A DNA stretch of 64,000 bases from Prevotella sp. HUN102 (GTDB lineage: Bacteria > Bacteroidota > Bacteroidia > Bacteroidales > Bacteroidaceae): contig NZ_JIAF01000001.1 of assembly GCF_000688375.1 (NCBI RefSeq), forward strand, positions 372,001 through 436,000, read 5' to 3'. Under the pieces are notes generated by a model. That model worked only from the letters and a program-made list of their open reading frames with translations. It did not search any database and was not told the origin of the DNA. The stretch's first letter is position 1, and every line of letters begins with the position of its first letter. The translations under genes were made by a program, and so were the position numbers. Positions 9,334 through 16,313 of this stretch are shown here, one piece after another.

Positions 9334-9368
9334 TTTTTGCGAAGAATGGGTTGCATTCTTCGCAAAAA
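9334..9368. repeat. 14-bp perfect inverted repeat
   Basis: Arms 9334-9347 and 9355-9368 with a 7-nt loop. The ends of the arms are T5 and A5, so there is no unpaired T tail on either strand. Confidence 0.7.
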
Positions 9369-9616
9369 AGAAAGACGAATAAACGAAGAAAATCCTATAA
9401 ATTCAGGTTGTTTTCGCTGTTAATTTGTTCTATTAGCGAACATTAAAAAAAGATTTATATGCACAGATTTGCATAGTCAATCACTAATCTGCTGATAACA
9501 AACAGATTAAATATGCACACAAAAAACTTGCGTTTTTGAAAAATAAAAATCTTCTGCCGAAAATAATGGAATTATAGAGAGGGATTTGTAAACATTATTC
9601 ACAAAAAACGAATGCT

Positions 9617-9681
9617 ATCTGCGCAATCTGCGTAATTCATCGAGAGATAACGTTCTCGCTGATTACGCAGATTGCGCAGAT
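9617..9681. repeat. 20-bp perfect inverted repeat with inner stem
   Basis: Arms 9617-9636 and 9662-9681 are exact reverse complements. The 25-nt middle contains a further 5-bp CGAGA/TCTCG pairing. The arms contain the tandem words GCAGATT and GCGCAGAT. Confidence 0.85.
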
Positions 9682-9866
9682 ATTTTATTATGCTAAAATT
9701 GTTTTGTTATATACTTTAATATTTAAAACGTGAACTGGTATTCTAAAAAAGTTAGATAACTGTACTACAAAATAACTTTTAAAGAACTATATCTTATCGT
9801 CTCCTGAAACGTTATTTAATTTGTCAGAGGCTATGCAGCATCATTATCAGCCTCTCATTTACGGAT

Positions 9867-10337
9867 TTACTCGTGATGATACGGCTCGCCTTTTATGATG
9901 GTGCAGGCTCTGTATAACTGTTCAACGAAGATAAGGCGCACCATCTGATGGGAGAAAGTCATCTTGGAAAGCGATATTTTCTCATTGGCACGCTTATAGA
10001 CATCTTCCGAAAAGCCGTAAGGACCACCGATAATGAAGACCAGTCGCTTTGCCGTGTTCTGCTTTTTCTGAAGCCACAGCGCATATTCCACGGAACGGAA
10101 CTCCTTGCCGTGCTCGTCGAGAAGCACCAATGTGTCTGAGGACTGCACTTCTTTCAGAATCAGTTCGCCCTCGCGGGTCTTCTGCTGTTCTTCAGACAGT
10201 TTTCTGGTGTTCTTCAGTTCGGGAATGGTGGTAATGGTAAACGGGAGATAATGCCCTATGCGCGAAACATAGTCCTTTATCCCTGCGATGAAATGCTCGT
10301 TTTGAGTCTTTCCGACCAGTAGCAGCGTAACTTTCAT
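9867..10337 (-). CDS. rlmH: 23S rRNA pseudouridine-1915 N3-methyltransferase
   Basis: 156 aa, the normal length for RlmH (YbeA), a small SPOUT-class methyltransferase that modifies pseudouridine 1915 in 23S rRNA helix 69 on the assembled ribosome. Family-specific blocks are LLDEHGK (about 74-80), FIIGGPYGF (about 102-110), the knot segment SLSKMTFSHQMVRL, and the invariant C-terminal PYHHE. It is nearly invariant across bacteria, so the call is secure. The DUF4491 gene lies 55 bp upstream on the same strand. Confidence 0.97.
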   Translation of the reverse strand: MKVTLLLVGKTQNEHFIAGIKDYVSRIGHYLPFTITTIPELKNTRKLSEEQQKTREGELILKEVQSSDTLVLLDEHGKEFRSVEYALWLQKKQNTAKRLVFIIGGPYGFSEDVYKRANEKISLSKMTFSHQMVRLIFVEQLYRACTIIKGEPYHHE

Positions 10338-10392
10338 AATGGCAAAAAGATTGCCGTTCCATCCTTTTCAGTAAAGGCCCGGAACGGTGTTT

Positions 10393-10731
10393 CTACTTCT
10401 TTCTTTCGTCAATCTCTTTATCGTACTGGCGTGTGTATTCGCTTTCTCTGTCCTTGTTCATCGGAAACCACCCACGCTCGACACGCTTTTTCTGGTCGAA
10501 GAGTTCGCCGATTCCCCAGAGAAGCGATGCACCAGTAACACCGAGAAGTGCCGACCAGAACACTTTTTCAATGAACAATGCGCCGACACAGCAGGCAATG
10601 CCCACAATAAGGTAGAGAATCCACGGCTTGGTGCCGTAATAATATTCAGTCTTTATAACCAGAGGATGGCAGAGTCCTATAATAAGAAAGGTGCAGATTG
10701 CAAGAATCACGCCTTCGTAGTATAATTCCAT
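10393..10731 (-). CDS. DUF4491 family small membrane protein
   Basis: 112 aa from the chosen start; an in-frame ATG at 10740 would add three residues. Three hydrophobic helices are visible, near the N-terminus (EGVILAICTFLIIGL), at ILYLIVGIACCVGALF and at ALLGVTGASLLWGIGELF. The signature after the last helix, RVERGWFPMN, is typical of DUF4491 proteins of Bacteroidales. Function is unknown. Its position next to rlmH is chromosomal, not part of the mobile element. Confidence 0.85.
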   Translation of the reverse strand: MELYYEGVILAICTFLIIGLCHPLVIKTEYYYGTKPWILYLIVGIACCVGALFIEKVFWSALLGVTGASLLWGIGELFDQKKRVERGWFPMNKDRESEYTRQYDKEIDERKK

Positions 10732-10740
10732 AATGGGCAA

Positions 10741-11209
10741 AACGTAATATATAGTTGATAATAATATCCGACGGCATTCGCAATAGTATTCTCATTTTGT
10801 ACTAATTACAAATCATCAATGCAAAAATACGAAGAATTCGGCTAAAATCGGCAAGAAAACGAAGAATAATGCAAGTATCTGTCTATAAAGGAATAAAGGT
10901 ATTACGGTTCAATATCTTTCATCTTTTCTAAAAGGCATTCCATTATGGGTTCGTGAACTTTGTTACTACCTATCCGTTGCCTTTTGGAAAGACGAAAATC
11001 CATCAAGACAGATATGAATCCCATTCCGGTATTTAGTTGTAGGACAGGCTTATAAGCCCTCCTGTTCACCTGCAAAGATACTCTTTTTCTTCCCGACATG
11101 AAAGAAATATGAGAACAATTTTCCCTGCATGTGGCTTTTTTCCTTATTCTGCTATATTCTTCATAGGTTGCAAAGGCTCTGCATCAGTTAAATTTGCAAA
11201 CAAAAACAG
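10741..11209. other. Gene-free boundary region between the chromosome and the ICE
   Basis: No convincing gene. A 65-codon minus-strand frame (11099-10902) has no recognisable family. Features seen are a perfect 12-bp palindrome GGCTTATAAGCC (11047-11058) and a GTAnnTTTGC-type site (11072-11081). Confidence 0.5.
11072..11081 (-). other. Candidate attL core of the CTnDOT-like element
   Basis: The minus strand reads GTATCTTTGC, matching the GTANNTTTGC core at which CTnDOT-family integrases act. It lies 130 bp from the first integrase, a plausible arm-site distance. The same bases also match a Bacteroidetes -7 box, so the match alone is weak. The right end is outside the window. Confidence 0.4.
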
Positions 11210-12439
11210 ATGATTATGAAACAAAGTGATGTAAGGCTCTCGTTCTACCTCAAAAAGAGCGAAATCAACGAAGAGGGGCGATGTCCCATCATGGTACAAC
11301 TTGCCGTGGGCAGAAATTCCAGAAGTTCGTTCAGTGCCAAGCTGTCGGCTCCATTAAAACTCTGGGTGTCCGGACGCGTGAAAGGAAAAAGCATCGTCGC
11401 GTTGGAAATCAACAGACGATTGGATGAACTCAGGGCCTCCGCCCTCAATATCCACAGGGAACTGGCAGCGGTCCATCAGAGGGTTACTGCCGATGACGTG
11501 AAATGCCGCTTGTTGGGCATGGCGGAAGGACAAGTAACCCTGCTGTCGTATTTTGAATCCTTTCTTGACAAGTTTGACGGGCGCATTGGGATAAACAGAT
11601 GTAGGACAAGCGCAAAATCCTACCATTATGCCTACAAGAAACTCTCTGTCTTTCTACGACACCAATACAGGTTGTCGGACATCTCGTTTACCGCCCTTGA
11701 CCGTTCCTTTATAGAGAAATATGACACATATCTGCGGACAGACTGCCATCTTGCACCCGGAAGCATCATTTTATTGACCACCCGTCTGAACACCGTCATC
11801 GGCGAGGCTATCGCTGACGGCATCATCACGGCCAATCCTTTCTGCGGATATAAGCCAAAGCGTCCTGTCTATAAGAGAAAGTACCTGACGTCAGATGAAC
11901 TGCACCGGCTTATGACAACGCCCCTGCACAGCGACGTGATGTATCTTGTACGGGACATGTTCCTGTTTTCCTGCTTTACGGGAATATCCTTTGGTGATAT
12001 GCGCCGCCTGTCCGTGGAGCATTTGGAAAGAAGCATGGACGGAAGGCTCAGGATAAGGTCCATGCGTAAGAAGACAGGGGTGGTTTATGAAGTCCCGCTG
12101 CTTGAGCTTCCGCTTCATATCATTGACAAATACCGGGATGCGGCACCTGACGGAAGACTCCTGCCGATGTACAACAATTCCGATATGAACAGATACCTGA
12201 AGCGCATTGCAGTCCTCTGCGGCATTGAACGCCGCATTGTCTTTCACATGGCAAGGCACACCTATGCCACGGAGATAACCCTCTCTCACGGCGTTCCCCT
12301 TGAAACGGTAAGCCGTATGCTGGGACATACGCGGATTACCACCACGCAAATCTATGCAAAGGTTACGGACGACAAGATAGATACGGACACCAAATTGTTG
12401 AATGACCGCATTGCCGAATGTTTCCCCGTTGTAATTTGA
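11210..12439 (+). CDS. Tyrosine recombinase / integrase, first of a tandem pair
   Basis: 409 aa (an ATG two codons in, at 11216, is equally possible). The layout is that of Bacteroidetes integrases: an N-terminal arm-binding domain, a SAM-like core-binding domain (about 105-215) and a catalytic domain. Catalytic residues seen are Lys in RKKT, the HxxR box HMARHTYAT, LGHTRITTTQIYAKV with the third His and the Tyr nucleophile. The first catalytic Arg is absent: the position is Ser in TGISFGD, as known for IntDOT. The reaction is strand exchange between attP and attB. The second integrase starts 17 bp downstream, so both are probably made from one transcript. Confidence 0.92.
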   Translation: MIMKQSDVRLSFYLKKSEINEEGRCPIMVQLAVGRNSRSSFSAKLSAPLKLWVSGRVKGKSIVALEINRRLDELRASALNIHRELAAVHQRVTADDVKCRLLGMAEGQVTLLSYFESFLDKFDGRIGINRCRTSAKSYHYAYKKLSVFLRHQYRLSDISFTALDRSFIEKYDTYLRTDCHLAPGSIILLTTRLNTVIGEAIADGIITANPFCGYKPKRPVYKRKYLTSDELHRLMTTPLHSDVMYLVRDMFLFSCFTGISFGDMRRLSVEHLERSMDGRLRIRSMRKKTGVVYEVPLLELPLHIIDKYRDAAPDGRLLPMYNNSDMNRYLKRIAVLCGIERRIVFHMARHTYATEITLSHGVPLETVSRMLGHTRITTTQIYAKVTDDKIDTDTKLLNDRIAECFPVVI

Positions 12440-12456
12440 ATAAAACATCCTGAGAC

Positions 12457-13746
12457 ATGACAACTGAAAATAACATGCATCCTGCCGTGCGAAGACACCG
12501 CAGCACCTTTTCCGTATTGTTCTACATCAATCGCACCAAGGTACGCAAGGACGGTTCCTGCCAGCTTCTGTGCAAGGTCAGTATTGACTCGAAATGGGAG
12601 CAGATAGGAACCAAGGTCTCCGTGAATCCTGCCCTCTGGAATCCTGCGACGGGACGCGCGGACGGACGGAGCGAGAATGCCCTTGTCGTCAACCGGGCCA
12701 TTGACGACCTGACGGAGAGAATCAACCGGCATTATCGCCGTATCAGGGGGGAATTGGGATTCGTGTCAGCCGAACTTGTCAAGAATGCCCTGAAGGGTAT
12801 CGGCCAGAAGCCGCTTACCCTGTTGGCGCTTTTCAGGGAGCATAATGACGAGTTCCGCAAGCGTGTCGGTGTGGACCGGACAAGGGAGAGCTGGAAGAGC
12901 TATCTGAACTCATACAATCATCTCGCATCATTCGTTGAAGAAAGAATGTCGAGGAAGGATGTTGCGCTGCGCAGTCTTGACAAGGAATTCTATGACAGCT
13001 TCGACCTCTACCTGAGAAAGTCCTGCCACATGAAAGCCAAATCAGTCCATGAGCACCTGTACCGCCTGAAGAAGATGACGATGCGGGCGGTAAACCAGGG
13101 AACCCTGCGCCGTGATCCCTATGCGCGCCTGCATCCCGAACTTCCCAAGCGGGAAAGCCGGCATCTCAGGCTTGACGACCTTCAGACGATACTTGCGACG
13201 CCGGTAGAGCAGCCGAACCTGTGGCGTGTTCGGGACTGGTTCATCTTTTCCACCTTCACGGGGCTGGCCTATGCCGACTTAAAGCGTCTGTGCGAAGACA
13301 ACGTCACGCAGGCCGCGGATGGGACGTGGTGGATACACATCAGGCGCAAGAAGACCGATACTCCCTCCGTAATCCGTCTCCTGGACGTCCCGCTGCGGAT
13401 TATTGAAAAATACCGGAATGAACGGAAAGACGGGCGCATATTCAACCTCTATGCCCGCAACTACCTGATAAAACTCACGAAAAGGCTGGGAAAGGAATAC
13501 GGTATCAATCTAACCTTCCACATGGCACGCCATAATTTCGGCACGCATGTCACCTTGTCCCAGGGAATCCCGATAGAAACCGTAAGCAGGATGATGGGAC
13601 ACAAGAGTGTTACGACCACGCAGATCTATGCGCACGTCACGGACGGCAAGATAGATGAGGACATGAAGATTCTTCAGAAGCGAATGCAGGCAGGCAACCT
13701 GTCCCTATACGAACAGGACAATGAGAATTCATTTCTGCAAAAGTAA
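12457..13746 (+). CDS. Tyrosine recombinase / integrase, second of a tandem pair
   Basis: 429 aa with the same domain order as its neighbour but clearly diverged, so not a recent duplication. Catalytic features are IRRKKTDT (Lys), HMARHNFGTH (His, Arg) and MMGHKSVTTTQIYAHV (His, Tyr). The first catalytic Arg position reads TGLAYADL, again without Arg. The N-terminus (about 15-90) resembles the arm-binding domain, with INRTKVRKDG. Tandem integrases suggest either a heteromeric recombinase or one enzyme for integration and one for another step. A strong hairpin follows the stop and separates it from the convergent HTH genes. Confidence 0.92.
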   Translation: MTTENNMHPAVRRHRSTFSVLFYINRTKVRKDGSCQLLCKVSIDSKWEQIGTKVSVNPALWNPATGRADGRSENALVVNRAIDDLTERINRHYRRIRGELGFVSAELVKNALKGIGQKPLTLLALFREHNDEFRKRVGVDRTRESWKSYLNSYNHLASFVEERMSRKDVALRSLDKEFYDSFDLYLRKSCHMKAKSVHEHLYRLKKMTMRAVNQGTLRRDPYARLHPELPKRESRHLRLDDLQTILATPVEQPNLWRVRDWFIFSTFTGLAYADLKRLCEDNVTQAADGTWWIHIRRKKTDTPSVIRLLDVPLRIIEKYRNERKDGRIFNLYARNYLIKLTKRLGKEYGINLTFHMARHNFGTHVTLSQGIPIETVSRMMGHKSVTTTQIYAHVTDGKIDEDMKILQKRMQAGNLSLYEQDNENSFLQK

Positions 13747-13761
13747 TAATGCGCCACACTG

Positions 13762-13798
13762 ACAACGGGCAGTTCCGATTTCCGGGGCTGCCCGTTGT
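13762..13798. terminator. Hairpin between convergent integrase and HTH operons
   Basis: A perfect 11-bp GC-rich stem (13762-13772 with 13788-13798) and a 15-nt loop lie in the 89-bp gap between convergent genes. No T run is present, so factor-independent termination is only likely, not certain. Confidence 0.6.
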
Positions 13799-13835
13799 CT
13801 GTATCCAGCATCAAGCGGAAATAGTAATATAAAGT

Positions 13836-14147
13836 TCAAATCCACTCCTCGCCGTCCATGCTTTTCCTATGAATACTCTCCAGAAATTCCTGAATCTCCG
13901 ACTCCCGGTAAAGTACCTTTCCCTGCATCTGGTAGTACGGAAGTATTCTTTCCATGCGGTATTCGTGAAGCGTCCGGCGGCTCACTTTCAGCAGGCGGGA
14001 CAGTTCCTCATCATTGACGAACCGGTCTCCCCTGAAACTTTTCCGAATGTCCGGCTCCAGCCTGTCCAGTGCCTTTTCCACATTGGACAGGCGACGGAGC
14101 AGATCCATTATCCGAGGGTCATTCCTGTCTATGAAATAATGACTCAT
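13836..14147 (-). CDS. Excisionase-like HTH protein (third gene of set)
   Basis: 103 aa. A MerR/HTH_17-type helix-turn-helix (EELSRLLKVSRRTLHEYR, about 48-65) is followed by a wing with KVLYRESEIQEFL, the pattern of small excisionase-type DNA-bending proteins. CTnDOT uses two such proteins, Xis2c and Xis2d, with its integrase for excision. Here three similar genes lie in a row with gaps of 4-5 bp, so they form one operon. The N-terminal 45 residues look like a short coiled coil and may dimerise. Confidence 0.8.
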   Translation of the reverse strand: MSHYFIDRNDPRIMDLLRRLSNVEKALDRLEPDIRKSFRGDRFVNDEELSRLLKVSRRTLHEYRMERILPYYQMQGKVLYRESEIQEFLESIHRKSMDGEEWI

Positions 14148-14152
14148 AATGA

Positions 14153-14461
14153 TTATTTTTTGGGGTGATACGATGATTCCAACATTCTCTCCACATCCTC
14201 CGGCCTGTAAAAAGCCTTATGGCGGATATAGCTGCAGGCTATCAGCCCTTTTTCCCTGTATGACTGCAAAGTACGCTTGGATATGCCGAGCAGCTCGCAT
14301 ACATCCTGGCTGTCCAGCCATTTCTTGATCCCCACATCCGCTTGTTTCTCCAAAAGGAGGCCTGCCCTTTCCTCTATTCTGCGCACACGCTCCATCAGGG
14401 TGTCGAAGGTTCTTAAATCCATGCTTATAATTTCCATTGTATTTCTTTTTAAGTCAGACAA
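14153..14461 (-). CDS. Excisionase-like HTH protein (second gene of set)
   Basis: 102 aa, or 94 aa if the in-frame ATG at 14437 (MEIISMDL) is used. It has the same plan as its two neighbours: an N-terminal coiled-coil-like segment, an HTH (VCELLGISKRTLQSYREKG, about 55-73), then HKAFYRPEDVERML. It is probably a DNA-binding recombination directionality factor or a regulator of the excision genes. The role is inferred from its place between the integrases and rteB. Confidence 0.8.
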   Translation of the reverse strand: MSDLKRNTMEIISMDLRTFDTLMERVRRIEERAGLLLEKQADVGIKKWLDSQDVCELLGISKRTLQSYREKGLIACSYIRHKAFYRPEDVERMLESSYHPKK

Positions 14462-14465
14462 CCGG

Positions 14466-14765
14466 TTACTCTCCTTTCTTTACAGGCAGTTCCTTCCCCT
14501 TGCTTTTAAGGAAATCGCCAATTTCAGACGCCTTGTAGTAAGTGCGTCCGTCTATCATGTAATAGCGTATCAGTTTTTTCTGCCGGTAGCGCGCCAGCGT
14601 CCGCTTGGTCACGCCGAGCAGACGGCACAGGTCATGATTCTCCAGCAGCGTGTCGCCGTCAAGGCAGTCCTTGACCTTGTTCATGCGCTCCAGTGTCCGG
14701 TCCACATTGTCGAAGCGTCCCATTATCTGAAGGAACATCTTCTGTACGGTTTCCATCTGTATCAT
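14466..14765 (-). CDS. Excisionase-like HTH protein (first gene of set)
   Basis: 99 aa, first gene of the three-gene HTH operon. HTH LCRLLGVTKRTLARYRQKK (about 45-63), then RTYYKASEIGDFLKSKG. The three paralogues differ enough that they may bind different sites. The gap to rteB downstream of the two-component genes (14766-14999) contains a 16-bp hairpin and no obvious full promoter. Confidence 0.8.
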   Translation of the reverse strand: MIQMETVQKMFLQIMGRFDNVDRTLERMNKVKDCLDGDTLLENHDLCRLLGVTKRTLARYRQKKLIRYYMIDGRTYYKASEIGDFLKSKGKELPVKKGE

Positions 14766-14956
14766 TGCAAACTGTTTTAAGTTAATATGAATTTTTCCTT
14801 AACTTGCCGCGCAACAGGTTATGCCATATAATACGCCAAAAGCATGCCACAGACACTATCTTTCACCAAAACTCATTGATATTCCGCTGAATGTCAATGC
14901 AATAGGATTTTAATCATATCTTTCACAGATAATTATGATTGTGGTAAAATACGAGG

Positions 14957-14992
14957 ATTTCTTGCGATATGCCATTGCATACCGCAAGAAAT
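14957..14992 (-). terminator. Strong hairpin just after the rteB-like stop codon
   Basis: 16-bp arms (14957-14972 with 14977-14992), one mismatch, 4-nt loop, starting 8 bp after the stop. No T tract, so it may protect the mRNA end instead of terminating. Confidence 0.55.
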
Positions 14993-14999
14993 GAACCGC

Positions 15000-16313
15000 T
15001 CATTCAATCCTGTACTTGTTTATCTTTCGATACAGCGTAGTGGGATTGACATTCAGGAGTCTTGCCGCCTGTGTCTTGTTACCCCTGCATATTTCAAGAG
15101 CCTTTATGATGGAGTCTTTTTCCAGCCGGGCATCCCTCAATGGGACAAACTGCTCCGGTTCTATCTTTGGGGATGGCGGAATCATGGCTATTCCCAGATT
15201 CTTTTCCGTGATACGGGAACTTTCCGAAACCAAGACGGCACGCCTGACTCTGTTCCTGAGCTCTCTGATGTTACCGCTCCACGAATGTGTGAGCAAAAGC
15301 CGTTCAGCCTCTTTCGTGAACCCGGCCGTTTCCTTTCTCAGTTCGCCGGAGAATTTCTTTCTGAAAAACTCCGCAAGCGGGAGGATGTCCTCCTTACATT
15401 CCCGCAGGGGCGGCAGCCGTATCTCAAACTCACACAGGCGGTGATACAGGTCCTCTCTGAAGAACCGCTTTCCAATAGCTTCCTCCATGTCCTCATTCGT
15501 TGCCGCCACGATACGCACATCTGCTGTCCGCTCCCTGTTCCCGCCGATGGGGAGGTACGCGTTCTCCTGAAGCACTCTCAGCAGTGCCGACTGGGTTTCG
15601 TAGGGAAGTGTCCCTATCTCGTCAAGGAACAGCGTACCGCCTCTTGCCGTTTCAAAATATCCCTCCTCGCTCCTGTCCGCGCCCGTAAATGCCCCTTTCT
15701 TATGCCCGAAGAACAGGGAAGCCGACAGTTCACGGGGTATGGCCCCGCAGTTCACGGCAACGAATGGGCGATGTTTCCTTGGACTGTTGAAATGTATGCT
15801 CTTGGCTATTTCCTCCTTTCCCGTTCCGTTTTCACCGAGTATCAGTACGGACAGGTCAAAGGGCGCCACCAGCCTGGCAAGGTGTTCCGCCTCCCTTGCC
15901 TTCAGGCCGGGACGCCTGAAATATTCCCTCTGTTCCGACTGCATGACGGAAAGCGCCTTAACCTGTTCGGCTACCAGTTCCAGCAGGCGTTCCCTGTATA
16001 CGGGCTTTGGAAGATAGTCCTTTGCTCCGAGCTTGATGGATTTCACCGCATCCGGAAAGGAGGCATATTCGGTCATGATGACGTAAGGTACGGCTTTTCC
16101 TTCTCTGATCATCCATTCGAGCAGAGATATTCCGTTTCCCCTCGGCAACCGAACGTCTGCCAGAATCAGATCGAACTCCATCTTCTCTATCCACTTTTTT
16201 GCAGCAGGCTCGTCTATGGCCGTCATCACCTCAAAGCCGTTCGCCCACAGCCACTCTTTCTGTATATTGGCAAGTGCCACATTGTCTTCCACTATCAGTA
16301 TTTTCTTTCTCAT
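15000..16313 (-). CDS. rteB: RteB-like sigma-54-dependent response regulator
   Basis: 437 aa. Domains in order are a receiver (about 1-120; phospho-acceptor Asp53 in LADVRLPR), an AAA+ sigma-54 activator domain with Walker A GENGTGKE (about 159-166), the sigma-54 contact loop GAFTGA, Walker B GTLFLDEIG, and a C-terminal Fis-type HTH (NKTQAARLLNVNPTTLYRKI). In CTnDOT, RteB is phosphorylated by RteA and activates the excision cascade; the same role is inferred here. It starts inside the rteA-like gene, overlapping by 83 bp. Gene order rteA-rteB is conserved, but tetQ, which precedes them in CTnDOT, is absent. Confidence 0.88.
   Translation of the reverse strand: MRKKILIVEDNVALANIQKEWLWANGFEVMTAIDEPAAKKWIEKMEFDLILADVRLPRGNGISLLEWMIREGKAVPYVIMTEYASFPDAVKSIKLGAKDYLPKPVYRERLLELVAEQVKALSVMQSEQREYFRRPGLKAREAEHLARLVAPFDLSVLILGENGTGKEEIAKSIHFNSPRKHRPFVAVNCGAIPRELSASLFFGHKKGAFTGADRSEEGYFETARGGTLFLDEIGTLPYETQSALLRVLQENAYLPIGGNRERTADVRIVAATNEDMEEAIGKRFFREDLYHRLCEFEIRLPPLRECKEDILPLAEFFRKKFSGELRKETAGFTKEAERLLLTHSWSGNIRELRNRVRRAVLVSESSRITEKNLGIAMIPPSPKIEPEQFVPLRDARLEKDSIIKALEICRGNKTQAARLLNVNPTTLYRKINKYRIE

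Larger units (their letters stand above)
9043..9866. other. Gene-free 820-bp A/T-rich intergenic region
   Basis: No credible coding frame on either strand. It contains two inverted repeats: 14-bp perfect arms at 9334-9347 and 9355-9368, and 20-bp perfect arms at 9617-9636 and 9662-9681. Several short near-repeats of CAGATT and TGCACA type lie around 9450-9530. I see no tRNA or known riboswitch. Confidence 0.6.

Noticed and set aside
9334..9368. 14-bp inverted repeat as a terminator
   Set aside because: It lacks an unpaired T tail on either strand and is far from the end of any gene.
10902..11099. 65-codon minus-strand frame near the ICE boundary
   Set aside because: No family, and its start lies upstream of the only nearby -7 box. 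Not enough to call a gene.
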